Shown: positions 8,004 through 17,457, numbered from the stretch's first letter. The stretch: 64,000 nucleotides of DNA from Vibrio proteolyticus NBRC 13287 (GCF_000467125.1 NZ_BATJ01000002.1:186001-250000); one strand, 5' to 3'. Numbers and translations are program-made. Notes: a model not told the origin generated them from the sequence alone.

Positions 8004-8252
8004 TCAGGTTAGCTGTTCTAGTTCGGTGATGTTGTTTAGCGCTTCTTGATTGGTCGTACCGCACACCACTGGGCATGGTTTGAATTCATGGCAGACTTTT
8101 GGCCGCTCAGGCTGACCAAACAGCTTACACAGATTCTGTTCGTTCAGCTGCACGCAGCGCACACCCGCAGGCTTGCCATCTGGCATGCCGGGGATCGGGG
8201 AAGAGATGCTTGGAGCGATACAACAGGCGCCACAGCCCAAACGACAATCCAT
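8004..8252 (-). CDS. YkgJ-type cysteine cluster protein
   Basis: 82-aa protein rich in cysteine: C3, C7, C10 and C11 (MDCRLGCGACC), then four more toward the C-terminus. The pattern fits the YkgJ / UPF0153 family, thought to bind zinc or an iron-sulfur cluster; no reaction is established. The start is ATG 8252, preceded by aagggga; an in-frame ATG 21 nt upstream lacks the conserved start. A second cysteine-cluster protein of a related family (UPF0260) lies 560 nt to the right on the other strand. Confidence 0.8.
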   Translation of the reverse strand: MDCRLGCGACCIAPSISSPIPGMPDGKPAGVRCVQLNEQNLCKLFGQPERPKVCHEFKPCPVVCGTTNQEALNNITELEQLT

Positions 8253-8389
8253 AATAATCCCCTTAAACGTCAAATAAGGGCGCTATTATCAGGATTTTTG
8301 CTTGAAATGGAAGTCTTGCCCGGGTCGGGAAAGGGAGCACACTGGCGCGCAAGCAAAGGCTTTGTGCGCCAGGTGACTGAATCAAAGGG

Positions 8390-8638
8390 CTATTTGATGA
8401 AGCGGTTGTAGACAAACAGCAAAATAAATGCACCCAATGTGGCGGTTACAATACTGCCAATGTTGACACCATCGGCTTTACCAAAGCCAAGCATTTGACC
8501 GACAAACCCACCGACAAACGCACCACCGATACCCAGTAGCATAGTGGCAATCCAGCCGCCACCATCTTTACCTGGCATCAGCCACTTTGCCAGTGCGCCT
8601 GCGATCAGACCAAGAATGATCCAAGAAATAATGCCCAT
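8390..8638 (-). CDS. GlsB/YeaQ/YmgE family small membrane protein
   Basis: 82-aa, very glycine-rich, three hydrophobic segments. The start MGIISWIILGLIAGALAKW and the GGWIATMLLGIGGAFVGG core are typical of the transglycosylase-associated family of stress-induced small inner-membrane proteins. The true activity is unknown despite the family name. ATG 8638 has AGGAG five nt upstream; GTG 8644 overlaps the spacing of that site and is rejected. It is a single-gene unit. Confidence 0.85.
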   Translation of the reverse strand: MGIISWIILGLIAGALAKWLMPGKDGGGWIATMLLGIGGAFVGGFVGQMLGFGKADGVNIGSIVTATLGAFILLFVYNRFIK

Positions 8639-8812
8639 GTGCACTCCTTTTATGCAGCTTATTAAGACTTTATAAGGATAGACTACAAGACAAAGGTAAT
8701 GAGTCAGTTTTGTGAGACGCAGGGAACGAGTGGCGATTTTTTGTTCATGCTTGCACTTTTGTACTGAGAGCGGTATAAATCGCCCCCCGTTTAAAGATTA
8801 AGAAGTCGTCCT

Positions 8813-9253
8813 ATGAACAGTCCATTCTGGCAAAGCAAATCCCTGGAACAAATGACCGAAGAGGAATGGGAATCCCTTTGTGATGGTTGTGGTAAATGCT
8901 GCCTGCACAAATTGATGGATGAAGACTCGGACGAAGTGTACTACACCAACGTGGCGTGCAGTTGGCTGAATGACAAAACGTGCTCTTGCAAAGATTATCC
9001 GAACCGTTTCAGCTCAGGCGAAGAGTGCCTGAAACTGACGCGTGAGAAGATTCATGAGTTTCACTGGTTGCCGGATACCTGTGCGTATCGTCTATTATCG
9101 GAGCAACAGCCGCTTCCTGCCTGGCATCCGCTTATTACCGGTTCAAAATCCGCGATGCATGCCGCCGGAGAAAGCGTGCGCAATAAAGTCGTGTATGAAA
9201 TCGATGTGGTGGACTGGGAAGATCACATCATCAATCATCCCGGTCGCAACTAG
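8813..9253 (+). CDS. ycgN: YcgN family (UPF0260) cysteine cluster protein
   Basis: 146-aa protein with the N-terminal [22 protein letters not shown] motif (split here as [13 protein letters not shown]), followed by further cysteines in [14 protein letters not shown] and EECLKL. This arrangement defines the UPF0260 / YcgN family, which probably binds a metal or iron-sulfur cluster. The biochemical role is not known. The ATG at 8813 gives the usual family length. It is a single-gene unit followed by a hairpin. Confidence 0.88.
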   Translation: MNSPFWQSKSLEQMTEEEWESLCDGCGKCCLHKLMDEDSDEVYYTNVACSWLNDKTCSCKDYPNRFSSGEECLKLTREKIHEFHWLPDTCAYRLLSEQQPLPAWHPLITGSKSAMHAAGESVRNKVVYEIDVVDWEDHIINHPGRN

Positions 9254-9260
9254 ACAGGCA

Positions 9261-9293
9261 GGGTTTTCAGCTGACTGAAGATGCTGAAAACCC
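9261..9293 (+). other. Perfect hairpin after ycgN without T-run
   Basis: 11-bp stem gggttttcagc (9261-9271) with partner gctgaaaaccc (9283-9293) and an 11-nt loop. There is no T-tract on the plus strand. It may still stabilise or end the ycgN transcript. Confidence 0.5.
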
Positions 9294-9474
9294 GGTCTAT
9301 AACAGCCAAAAAACGCTTTCATGCGGCTTGGTCGCCATTACGGCGTGCCGTTGTCGTTTGGTTAAATGTACCCCAATGCCTGCTTTTTGAACATCTCTGC
9401 TGTTTATTAACAAAGGTTAATGATTCTGAACTCATCGATACGTAAATTTAGTTTCCCCATATAAGGAGAAATTA

Positions 9475-9975
9475 ATGATCCATTGGAAAGTCAAAAAATT
9501 TCAAGATTTGACCGCTGATGAGCTTTACACGCTGTTGAGGCTGAGATGTGAAATTTTCATCGTTGAATTCAATACTCCATACAATGACTTAGACGGCAAA
9601 GACACCCATCCTGAAACCTTACATGTGATGGGGTATGATTCTGAAAAACTGGTCGCTTACAGTCGCATTATGCCTGAGCGCTTGGGATACCCCGCCGAAG
9701 TGATGGATCAAATAAAATCCGAGGACAACGATGTTTCGATTGGCAGGGTGGTGGTAGACAAACAATATCGCGGCCAAAAACTGGGGAATGTGTTGATGGA
9801 TGTGAGTTTTGAAACCACCCGTGAACTCTACCCAGAAAAATCAATTTTTATTTCCGCGCAAGCACACCTGAAAGACTACTACGGCCGGTTGGGGTTTGAT
9901 GTCATCACTGACCGTTATCAGGAAGATGGATGCACCATGCTCGGACTTCGTTTTGAGGTCAATACGCAGGCCTAG
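9475..9975 (+). CDS. elaA: ElaA-like GNAT N-acetyltransferase
   Basis: 166-aa acetyltransferase of the GNAT fold, closest in pattern to E. coli ElaA. Visible are the N-terminal LYTLLRLRCEIFIVE, the HVMGYDSEKLVAYSRI strand pair, the acetyl-CoA pyrophosphate loop in VVVDKQYRGQKLG, and the FISAQAHLKDYYGRLGF C-terminal motif. The substrate is unknown. An aaggaga ribosome binding site precedes ATG 9475. It is a stand-alone gene convergent with the NhaC-family gene. Confidence 0.85.
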   Translation: MIHWKVKKFQDLTADELYTLLRLRCEIFIVEFNTPYNDLDGKDTHPETLHVMGYDSEKLVAYSRIMPERLGYPAEVMDQIKSEDNDVSIGRVVVDKQYRGQKLGNVLMDVSFETTRELYPEKSIFISAQAHLKDYYGRLGFDVITDRYQEDGCTMLGLRFEVNTQA

Positions 9976-10041
9976 CGAGCACTTGAGTGATTGCGGGGGA
10001 GGGTTAACACCTGCATTTCCGAGAGGTGGGTCATCGCGCAA

Positions 10042-10067
10042 TAAAAAAGGCGGCTGGGAAAGCCGCC
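10042..10067 (-). terminator. Intrinsic terminator after the NhaC-family gene
   Basis: On the minus strand ggcggct (10061-10067) pairs with agccgcc (10049-10055), followed by a run of six T. It closes the puuA-nhaC unit. Confidence 0.85.
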
Positions 10068-10103
10068 AAAACCACAGAGTGAAAGGGTTGAGGGTTGGAA
10101 AAC

Positions 10104-11579
10104 TCAGGCGACAACCAGGAAGAAGATGGCGGTCGCGACGATACCGATCAGCGCGTATGGGAACTGCGTGATCGCGTGTTGCATGGACGTACAGCCGGAA
10201 CCTTGAGCCGACAGGACAGTGGAGTCACTGAAGAAGCATGAATGACTGCCAGCCGCCGACGCTGACAACAGCGCAGCAACGGTAAGATGCAGTGGCACGC
10301 CAAGTTGTTCGCCCAGAGGCAACACGATTGGCATGGCGACCGCAAACACGCCCCAGGAAGAGGCGGTAGAGAACACCAGTCCACCGGTGATCAGGAAGAT
10401 GATGGCCGGGAAGTATTGCGCTGACAAATGTGGGCTGACGGTTTCGATCACAAACTGGGTCACCCCGAGAGAATCATTGACACTTTTTAGCATAAAGCCG
10501 CCAATCACGGTCGCCAACGGCAGCAACATCACTTTAATACCGTCGTAAATGGCTTCAAACATGTCGTTCATCGACACCAGTTTCTGCAGGCCGTAGAAGC
10601 AGATAGTAAAGATGATTGCGGTGAAAACGCCTGCCAGCAGGTCAATACCGAAGTACCAGCTCGCGCCCACCAGAACCACCATTGGTAACAAGAAATTCAC
10701 CAGTCCCATGGTCGGATTCGAGTGTGCTTTGACCTCAGAACCAAAGTCAATGTCGGTGGCGCCATCCGGGCGAACCTGCCCTCCACGGGCGCGTTGTTCT
10801 GCACGCTTCATCGCCCCCAGATCTGGAATCTTTTCCAAGGCTACCAACAGGACAATCACCAGCGTGATCCAGCCGTAGGCCATATACGGGATCGCCTCGA
10901 TGTAAGCGGTGATGCCTTTACCTGGTTCCGCGACGTCGTTGGCTTCCAGTAGGGAGCTGAAGAAAATCGCCCAGGTCGAAATTGGTACGATGATACAGAT
11001 TGGAGCGGCGGTGGAGTCCACCAGATACGCTAGCTTCTCACGCGAAATTTTATAGCCATCAGTGACTTTCTTCATCGAGGAGGAGATGGCGATCGCGTTG
11101 AGGTAGTCATCGATAAAAATCACGATACCCAGAACGAACGTCATTACCATGGATTGTTTACGGCTTTTCACTTTAGTGACCAGAAGGTCGGAAAAACTCA
11201 GAATGCTGCCGCCTTTTTCCAAAATGGCAATCAGGCCGCCCATTAAGCCACACACCAGAATGATCCAGGCAATGGTTTCATTCATCATGACGTCCATCGA
11301 AATGGTCACGATTTGCTCAACGGCTTCGGCCGGGTTCAGCAGCAGCACGCCAGCTATGGCGCCACTGAACAAAGCTTCGACAGTACGGTGAGTGGTGAGT
11401 GCAAAGACCAGCACCAGGGCTGTTGGTAGCAGGCTAATCCAGCCGTAGGCTTCGCCATCAGTGTGGTTCAGGCCGAGGGTCGTGAAAAGTACAAAGGTTG
11501 CAACCACCAACAGGCTGACGAGTAGATGTGAGGTGTTAAACTTAAGCGGCGTATCCAGCGCCTTGGTTTGCGTAGTCAT
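10104..11579 (-). CDS. NhaC-family cation/proton antiporter, candidate polyamine carrier
   Basis: 491-aa protein with about 11-12 hydrophobic segments. It has the family features GIVIFIDDYLNAIAISS in the middle and SAAGSHSCFFSDSTVLS near the end. Known members exchange sodium or organic substrates for protons. It begins 18 nt after puuA on the same strand, so the two are almost certainly co-transcribed. No PuuP-type or ABC polyamine importer is present in the cluster, so I infer that this carrier takes up putrescine or agmatine or exchanges one for a product. Function in pH or sodium balance is the alternative. Confidence 0.8.
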   Translation of the reverse strand: MTTQTKALDTPLKFNTSHLLVSLLVVATFVLFTTLGLNHTDGEAYGWISLLPTALVLVFALTTHRTVEALFSGAIAGVLLLNPAEAVEQIVTISMDVMMNETIAWIILVCGLMGGLIAILEKGGSILSFSDLLVTKVKSRKQSMVMTFVLGIVIFIDDYLNAIAISSSMKKVTDGYKISREKLAYLVDSTAAPICIIVPISTWAIFFSSLLEANDVAEPGKGITAYIEAIPYMAYGWITLVIVLLVALEKIPDLGAMKRAEQRARGGQVRPDGATDIDFGSEVKAHSNPTMGLVNFLLPMVVLVGASWYFGIDLLAGVFTAIIFTICFYGLQKLVSMNDMFEAIYDGIKVMLLPLATVIGGFMLKSVNDSLGVTQFVIETVSPHLSAQYFPAIIFLITGGLVFSTASSWGVFAVAMPIVLPLGEQLGVPLHLTVAALLSASAAGSHSCFFSDSTVLSAQGSGCTSMQHAITQFPYALIGIVATAIFFLVVA

Positions 11580-11597
11580 AAAGCTGAGTTCCTTTCG

Positions 11598-12941
11598 TTA
11601 AGCCGAGTGCAACATCCAGTCGATTTCCAAAGGGGTGATCACCCGTTCAAAGTCGGCCAGTTCGCTGTTTTTGCATGCAAGATAGAGATCAATAAACGCG
11701 GAGGACAAATACTGAGTCAGTTCACTCTGAGCCAGTTGATCCAGAGCATCGGACATCCTTACCGGTAGCTCTGGAGCGTCATCGCTGAGCGGTGGAGGGC
11801 ACTGCTCCGGTGTATATTTGTCGCTTGCCAGCACGGCAGACAGTACCACGGCTGCCAGAATGTAAGGGTTGACGTCTGCCCCCGCAATTCGGTGTTCAAT
11901 CCGGCGGTTTTTGGCGTCGCTGACGGGCACCCGTAATGCCACACCTCGGTGGTTCTCGCCCCAGTCGGCGCGAGTTGGCACGTAGGCTCCGGGTACAAAG
12001 CGTCGGTATGAATTGACGTTGGGGCAGATGAGCGCCATTGCGCCGGCAGACTGGGCCAGCATGGCGGCGAGAGTTTGGTAGAACAGCGGACTGGCGGTGC
12101 CATCTGATGCGCTGAAATGATTGTTGCCGGCGGAATCGGTCAGGCTGAGATGAATGTGCATTCCATTGCCGGCTTCTTCATTAAAGGGTTTGGCCATAAA
12201 GGTGGCGTCAAACCCGTGCTTGTGTGCCATCTGGCGGATCAGGCGCTTCGCGAGAATGATTTCATCACAGGCGCGCAGCACGTCACCAGAGTGGTTAAAG
12301 TTGATTTCGAATTGACCCGGTGCCGATTCTGAAAGTGCGCCAGCGGTGTTCAGCCCTTGTGCATCGGCAGCGGCGTTCAAATCCCGCAAAAAGTCGGCAT
12401 AGTCGTCCAGGCCATCAATGTCATACACTTCGGTGTCTTTTTCTCGCGTGTGCTTAGTTGGATTGATGGCAGTTTGCAGCTGCCCGTGCTCGCCGCGCTG
12501 TTTATCTATCAGATAAAACTCCAGCTCAAGCGCCACACAAGGGTACATATCGCGCTGCTGTAACTGACTGAGCATCTTCTCGACGATGTTACGGATAAAC
12601 AGCGGGTTGGGTTGCTCGCCTGAGTCATCCATCATGGTCAACAACAGTTGGCCAGTGTGGGGTTTGGCGGTGGGTAACAGTGAACCCGCAATAGGCATAC
12701 ATAAATTATCCGGCTCGCCCAGATCTTCACCCAGTCCGGCAGATTCGACAACATTGCCTTTGGTATCCAGCGTAATTGTCGACACAGGAAGTGCGACGCC
12801 TTTCGCCAGTTTTTCCAGAGCCTCTACCGGAATGCGTTTGCCACGTGGTGTGGCATTAATGTCAGTGAATATCAGATCCACAAACTCAATGTCTGGCCAG
12901 GTTTGTCTAAAATTTTTAACTTCCTGTAAAAATGATTCCAT
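11598..12941 (-). CDS. puuA: Gamma-glutamylputrescine synthetase
   Basis: Glutamine-synthetase-fold ligase that joins glutamate to putrescine at the expense of ATP, the entry step of the Puu pathway. The 447-aa protein has the glutamine synthetase beta-grasp domain (about 15-110) and the catalytic domain with the ELEFYLID metal-ligand motif, the ESAPGQFEINF motif, NGMHIHLSL (metal/ATP site) and the RIEHRIAGADVNPY arginine motif. The context (puuD, puuR, puuC, puuB next door) makes PuuA more likely than a true glutamine synthetase. It is divergent from puuD and heads the puuA-NhaC unit. Confidence 0.92.
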   Translation of the reverse strand: MESFLQEVKNFRQTWPDIEFVDLIFTDINATPRGKRIPVEALEKLAKGVALPVSTITLDTKGNVVESAGLGEDLGEPDNLCMPIAGSLLPTAKPHTGQLLLTMMDDSGEQPNPLFIRNIVEKMLSQLQQRDMYPCVALELEFYLIDKQRGEHGQLQTAINPTKHTREKDTEVYDIDGLDDYADFLRDLNAAADAQGLNTAGALSESAPGQFEINFNHSGDVLRACDEIILAKRLIRQMAHKHGFDATFMAKPFNEEAGNGMHIHLSLTDSAGNNHFSASDGTASPLFYQTLAAMLAQSAGAMALICPNVNSYRRFVPGAYVPTRADWGENHRGVALRVPVSDAKNRRIEHRIAGADVNPYILAAVVLSAVLASDKYTPEQCPPPLSDDAPELPVRMSDALDQLAQSELTQYLSSAFIDLYLACKNSELADFERVITPLEIDWMLHSA

Positions 12942-13280
12942 GATTTCCGCTCCTGGTTTCGCTCGTGCGCCAACCGAAATTGAATGTTAACAAAAACACT
13001 ACACTTCTAACCTTTTAAAATGAGAATTTATTTTAAATTGCTTATAAAACAAATGGATAAACTGTTATTTGTGTGTTTTGTTTCTTTATTTTTATTTCGT
13101 GTGTTAACTATTTTTTAACAGTTGATTTTATTTTGCTCAATATTTCGAGCGGTTTTTATGCTTTTTTTGACCAAAAAGGAGGTGACTGTCACGCTTTTAC
13201 GCATCATTTACGCTCTATCGTTGAAAATTTTGTACGTGACTTGTAGGTTTTTTGTTAAATAAATCGAACGTGGTGGAAAG
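12942..13280. promoter_or_regulatory. Divergent control region of the puu island
   Basis: 339 nt between puuA and puuD with no gene. It is strongly AT-rich. It holds the dyad TGTTAA-N7-TTAACA at 13102-13120 and the palindrome tgttaaca at 12984-12991 close to the puuA start. These are plausible operator half-sites for the PuuR-type repressor encoded nearby, but I cannot match them to a known PuuR box with certainty. Confidence 0.5.
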
Positions 13281-14027
13281 ATGTCTGACAAAAGAAAGCC
13301 AATCATCGGTCTGGTGAGTTGCAGTAAGGAACTGGCCGGTTATCAAATTCAGGCACTGAATGCCTTCTATCTGGACGCGGTCACCGATTTTGGTGGGATT
13401 CCGGTTATTTTGCCATCCGCTATCGCCGGTGACGATCTTGACGCTGCACTGGCACTGTGTGACGGACTGTTGTTTCCGGGTAGCCATTCGAACGTCGCAC
13501 CACACCGCTATCAGGCCCAGCACCAAGAAAGCAAAACCGATGAAGCGCGTGATGAGCTGTCACTGCACCTGTTGCGTCTGGCAATAGACAAAAACATTCC
13601 TTGTCTGGGAATTTGCCGTGGTTTTCAGGAAATGAACGTCGCACTGGGTGGAAGCCTCAATCCGGCGGTTCATGAATCCGGATACGCCGATCATCGTGAG
13701 CGCCAGACCAGTGATTTTGCCGAGAAATACGCGCCGGCGCATGCAGTCCTGGTTCAGAAAGACAGCTTGTTTGAACAGTGGCTGGTGGACAATCGCTGGG
13801 AAAATGTCAGTTATTTTGAAGTGAATACTTTGCACAACCAGGGGGTCGATGCACTGGCTCCTGGTTTGCGCGTGGAAGCCAAAGCGCCTGACGGTCTGGT
13901 GGAAGCCTTCAGTTTACCGGAGCACAAATTCTTTGTTGGCGTGCAGTGGCACCCAGAATGGCAAGCGAAAAGTAATCATTTCTCACAGATTTTATTCAAA
14001 GAATTTATCATGTCAGCTTCTCACTAA
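13281..14027 (+). CDS. puuD: Gamma-glutamyl-GABA hydrolase
   Basis: Class I glutamine-amidotransferase-like hydrolase that cleaves gamma-glutamyl-GABA to GABA and glutamate. The nucleophile is C112 in CLGICRGFQEMN, and the His/Glu pair is H224 and E226 in GVQWHPEW. Length (248 aa) fits PuuD. It is the first gene of the rightward operon; the next gene, puuR, begins 17 nt after its stop. The frame opens at ATG 13281 after gtggaaag. Confidence 0.93.
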   Translation: MSDKRKPIIGLVSCSKELAGYQIQALNAFYLDAVTDFGGIPVILPSAIAGDDLDAALALCDGLLFPGSHSNVAPHRYQAQHQESKTDEARDELSLHLLRLAIDKNIPCLGICRGFQEMNVALGGSLNPAVHESGYADHRERQTSDFAEKYAPAHAVLVQKDSLFEQWLVDNRWENVSYFEVNTLHNQGVDALAPGLRVEAKAPDGLVEAFSLPEHKFFVGVQWHPEWQAKSNHFSQILFKEFIMSASH

Positions 14028-14044
14028 AAGTAGGAGTTGCATGA

Positions 14045-14599
14045 ATGGACAATCAACTGGTTGGTAAAAATATTGTTCAACTACGTAAATCACATGGATT
14101 GTCACAGCGCGAGCTGGCCGAAAAAGCCGGGATTACACACAGTGCCATTTCGTCGATTGAAAATGGCAAAGTCAGCCCTTCGGTCAGTTCGCTGCAAAAA
14201 ATAGTGAATGTGTTTTCACTGTCTCTGTCGGAGTTTTTCACTTTTGAGCAACACAATAAAGAAGCCAAAGTGGTACTGAAAGCAGAAGAGTTAATAGAGA
14301 TGGGCAGTGAATCTGTCTCGATGAAGCTGGTAAGCAATGGAACCAAGGATCAGGTTATTGGCTTTCTGATTGAAGAGTATCAGCCTCACAGTACGACAGG
14401 TGCTGCAGAAATCAAACATGAGGGAGAAGAAGTCGGTACCGTACTAGAGGGTGAAATCACGCTTGAGTATAACGGTCAGATCTATCTTCTCACGCAAGGG
14501 GAGTCGTACGTCATTGACACGACGGTTCCGCATAAATTTACTAATCATACCGACAAGGCTTGCAGGATGATCAGCGCACATACGCCAACGACATTCTAG
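14045..14599 (+). CDS. puuR: HTH-cupin transcriptional repressor PuuR
   Basis: 184-aa regulator with an N-terminal Cro/CI-type helix-turn-helix (about residues 8-62, LRKSHGLSQRELAEKAGITH) and a C-terminal cupin domain (about 110-180, with HEGEEVGTVLEGEITLEYNG and a DTTVPHKF metal-binding-like motif). This is the architecture of E. coli PuuR, which represses the puu genes and responds to putrescine. Its position inside the operon suggests autoregulated control of both divergent units. Confidence 0.92.
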   Translation: MDNQLVGKNIVQLRKSHGLSQRELAEKAGITHSAISSIENGKVSPSVSSLQKIVNVFSLSLSEFFTFEQHNKEAKVVLKAEELIEMGSESVSMKLVSNGTKDQVIGFLIEEYQPHSTTGAAEIKHEGEEVGTVLEGEITLEYNGQIYLLTQGESYVIDTTVPHKFTNHTDKACRMISAHTPTTF

Positions 14600-14627
14600 C
14601 TTCCCTGGCGGTGACCAAGGAGAGCGT

Positions 14628-16112
14628 ATGAAATCGCAGGAGCAATGGATTGAACTGAGAGATCAACTGACAATCGAAAATCGGGCCTTCATCAATGGAG
14701 AATACTGCGCGGCGCTGAGCCAGCAGACACTGGCAGTGGTCAACCCTGCCACGGATGAAACCCTGACCGAGATTGCCCGTTGTCAGGAAGAAGACGTAAA
14801 TCTTGCGGTGACATACGCTCGTCAAGCCTTTCATGCTGGACTTTGGAGCCAGTGTGCCCCAGCGGAGCGTAAAGCCACACTGTACCGCTTTGCGGATCTG
14901 ATTGATCAACACGTCGATGAGCTGGCGTTACTGGAAACGCTGGATACGGGAAAACCGATTGCTCATAGTGTTAGCACCGACATTCCAGGTGCCGCCAAAT
15001 CTTTGCGTTGGTATGCAGAAGCCATCGACAAAGTGTACGGCGAAGTGGCGCCGACCGAAAAAGATGTTCACGCTTATATTTCTCATCAACCCATCGGGGT
15101 GGTAGCGGCCGTGGTTCCGTGGAACTTCCCGTTGTGGATTGCCTGCTGGAAGCTAGGGCCAGCGCTGGCGGCTGGTAACAGCGTGATCCTCAAACCATCA
15201 GAAAAATCGTCTTTAACCGCCATCTTTCTGGGCAAATTGGCCAAGCAGGCGGGGCTACCAGACGGTGTTTTCCAGGTGATCACAGGCTACGGACATGAAG
15301 CGGGTGAGGTGCTGGCGCGTCATACCGATGTCGACTGCATTGCGTTTACCGGTTCAACTCGTGTCGCTGGCCATCTTATGGTCTGCTCCGGTGAAACGAA
15401 CCTCAAACGTGTGTGGGCCGAAGCCGGGGGGAAGAACGCCAACATCGTGTTCGAGGACTACGCTGACTTAGACAATGCGGCGGCGGAAACCGCAGCCGGA
15501 TGCTTCTATAACCAGGGGGAAGTCTGTGTTGCTGCGACGCGTTTGCTGGTTCATGAAAGCATTAAAGACATGTTCATTGATAAAGTGATCACGGCCGCGC
15601 AGCGCTTTGCGCCTAAAGATCCACTTGATCCTACTTCCAGCATGGGCGCGCTGATCGATCAGGAACACAAAGCCAAAGTCCTCAGTTATGTCGAATTGGG
15701 CAAGCAAGCCGGAGCAGTCCAGCGCTGTGGCGGTGATACCGGACAGCGAGGTGCGTTTGTGGCACCGGTGATCCTGGATAACGTCGATAATCAGATGCAG
15801 GTCGCGCAAGAAGAAATTTTCGGCCCGGTACTGTGTGTGATTACCTTCAAAACTGAACAGGAAGCGATTGCTATCGCCAATGACTCTCAATATGGGCTGG
15901 GTGCGGCGCTGTGGAGCGACAGCATCAATCGCGTTCACCGTGTGGCCAAGCAACTGCAAGCAGGCTCTGTCTGGGTCAACAACTACAACGAAGGCGATAT
16001 GACCGTGCCTTTTGGTGGCTTCAAAATGAGCGGTAACGGCCGTGATAAATCACTGCACGCCATAGAGAAGTTTACCGAAACCAAAACCACCTGGATTCGT
16101 CTCCAACCTTAA
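14628..16112 (+). CDS. puuC: Gamma-glutamyl-gamma-aminobutyraldehyde dehydrogenase
   Basis: NAD(P)-dependent aldehyde dehydrogenase of 494 aa. The Rossmann-type cofactor motif PWNFPLW is at about 164-170, the glutamate base is E265 in WAEAGGKNANIV, and the catalytic cysteine is C300 in GCFYNQGEVCVA. It oxidises the gamma-glutamyl aldehyde made by PuuB to gamma-glutamyl-GABA. The AEAGGK form in place of the common ELGGK is usual for PuuC-type enzymes. It lies between puuR and puuB. Confidence 0.92.
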   Translation: MKSQEQWIELRDQLTIENRAFINGEYCAALSQQTLAVVNPATDETLTEIARCQEEDVNLAVTYARQAFHAGLWSQCAPAERKATLYRFADLIDQHVDELALLETLDTGKPIAHSVSTDIPGAAKSLRWYAEAIDKVYGEVAPTEKDVHAYISHQPIGVVAAVVPWNFPLWIACWKLGPALAAGNSVILKPSEKSSLTAIFLGKLAKQAGLPDGVFQVITGYGHEAGEVLARHTDVDCIAFTGSTRVAGHLMVCSGETNLKRVWAEAGGKNANIVFEDYADLDNAAAETAAGCFYNQGEVCVAATRLLVHESIKDMFIDKVITAAQRFAPKDPLDPTSSMGALIDQEHKAKVLSYVELGKQAGAVQRCGGDTGQRGAFVAPVILDNVDNQMQVAQEEIFGPVLCVITFKTEQEAIAIANDSQYGLGAALWSDSINRVHRVAKQLQAGSVWVNNYNEGDMTVPFGGFKMSGNGRDKSLHAIEKFTETKTTWIRLQP

Positions 16113-16143
16113 GCCTGACGCCGATTAAACAAGGAAGACCACA

Positions 16144-17421
16144 ATGAATAAACATACAGATTCATATTATGCTCATTCGATTGAGAATGTAAGTGAGTAC
16201 CCACAACTGCGTGATGATATCGAGTGTGACGTGTGTATCGTTGGCGCTGGCTTTTCAGGGCTGTCCTCGGCGCTGCACTTGGCTGAGAAAGGCTTTAATG
16301 TCGTGGTGCTGGAAAGCGCAAAAGTCGGCTTTGGTGCCACAGGTCGTAATGGAGGCCAGATCGTCAACAGTTACAGCCGGGATGTGGATGTGATTGAAAG
16401 CCGCTACGAGCCTTCTCAGGCCAAAGCACTGTGCGACATGATATTTGAAGGCGGCGACATAATCCGCGGCTTGATTGATAAGTATGACATTGACTGCGAC
16501 CTCAAACATGGCGGGCTGTTTACCGCATTGAACCATAAGCAGCTCAAAGGGTTGGAAGAGCATAAAAAACACTGGGAGCGTTACGGCAATCATCAGTTGA
16601 GCATGCTGGATGCGTCGGAGCTGGAAGAGAAAGTCGGTACGCAGGCTTACGTGGGGGGCTTACTGGACATGCGTGGCGGTCATATTCACCCATTAAAACT
16701 GGCGCTGGGCGAAGCCGCTGCCGTGACGGCTCTGGGCGGCAAGATCTTCGAACAATCGGGTGTGACTTCGATAGAGAAAGGCCTCAACCCTGTGGCTCGG
16801 ACAGAGCAAGGGAGCGTGAAATGCAAATATCTGGTACTGGCAGGCAATGCGTACCTGGGCGGCCTGGCCCCGAATATCAGTAACAAAGCAATTCCATGTG
16901 GAACGCAAGTGGTGACCACAGAGCCGTTGTCCGACGCACAATTGAAAGAAATTTTGCCCAGTGATTACTGTGTCGAAGACTGCAATTATCTGCTTGATTA
17001 CTTCCGTCTCACCGCGGACAAACGCCTGTTGTTCGGCGGCGGTGTGGTATACGGTGCTCGCGATCCGAACAACGTCGAGGCTTTGATCCGCCCCAAGCTG
17101 GAAAAAGTGTTCCCTCAGCTTAAGGGCATCGGGGTTGACTACGCCTGGACCGGCAACTTCTTGCTGACTTACTCCCGTATGCCGCAATTCGGTTCATTTG
17201 CAGACAATATTTACTACCTGCAAGGCTACAGTGGTCACGGTGTGACCTGTACTCACCTGGCAGGGAAGTTGTTGGCGGAAGCGTTGACAGGGCATGCAGA
17301 GCGTTTTGATGCATTTGCATCGCTGAAACATTACGCCTTCCCGGGCGGTCGTCATTTCCAAATCCCATTTACTGCCATCGGCGCGGCTTACTACAACTTG
17401 CGCGATAAGCTGGCGATCTAA
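16144..17421 (+). CDS. puuB: Gamma-glutamylputrescine oxidase
   Basis: FAD-dependent amine oxidase of the DAO family, 425 aa. The dinucleotide-binding motif VCIVGAGFSGLSSALHLAEKG (shown in part) is at about residues 28-48, followed by the GATGRNGGQI motif, and a C-terminal FAD-contact region LQGYSGHGVTCTHLAG. It oxidises gamma-glutamylputrescine to the aldehyde, releasing ammonia and hydrogen peroxide. It follows puuC with a 31-nt gap and an aaggaag ribosome binding site. Confidence 0.93.
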   Translation: MNKHTDSYYAHSIENVSEYPQLRDDIECDVCIVGAGFSGLSSALHLAEKGFNVVVLESAKVGFGATGRNGGQIVNSYSRDVDVIESRYEPSQAKALCDMIFEGGDIIRGLIDKYDIDCDLKHGGLFTALNHKQLKGLEEHKKHWERYGNHQLSMLDASELEEKVGTQAYVGGLLDMRGGHIHPLKLALGEAAAVTALGGKIFEQSGVTSIEKGLNPVARTEQGSVKCKYLVLAGNAYLGGLAPNISNKAIPCGTQVVTTEPLSDAQLKEILPSDYCVEDCNYLLDYFRLTADKRLLFGGGVVYGARDPNNVEALIRPKLEKVFPQLKGIGVDYAWTGNFLLTYSRMPQFGSFADNIYYLQGYSGHGVTCTHLAGKLLAEALTGHAERFDAFASLKHYAFPGGRHFQIPFTAIGAAYYNLRDKLAI

Positions 17422-17457
17422 TCGGTTATTGAAACAAATACAGAGAAAGAAAATCTC

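Noticed and set aside
10042..10067. Attenuator or riboswitch for the NhaC-family gene
   Set aside because: The hairpin is downstream of the gene on its own strand and is a simple terminator.
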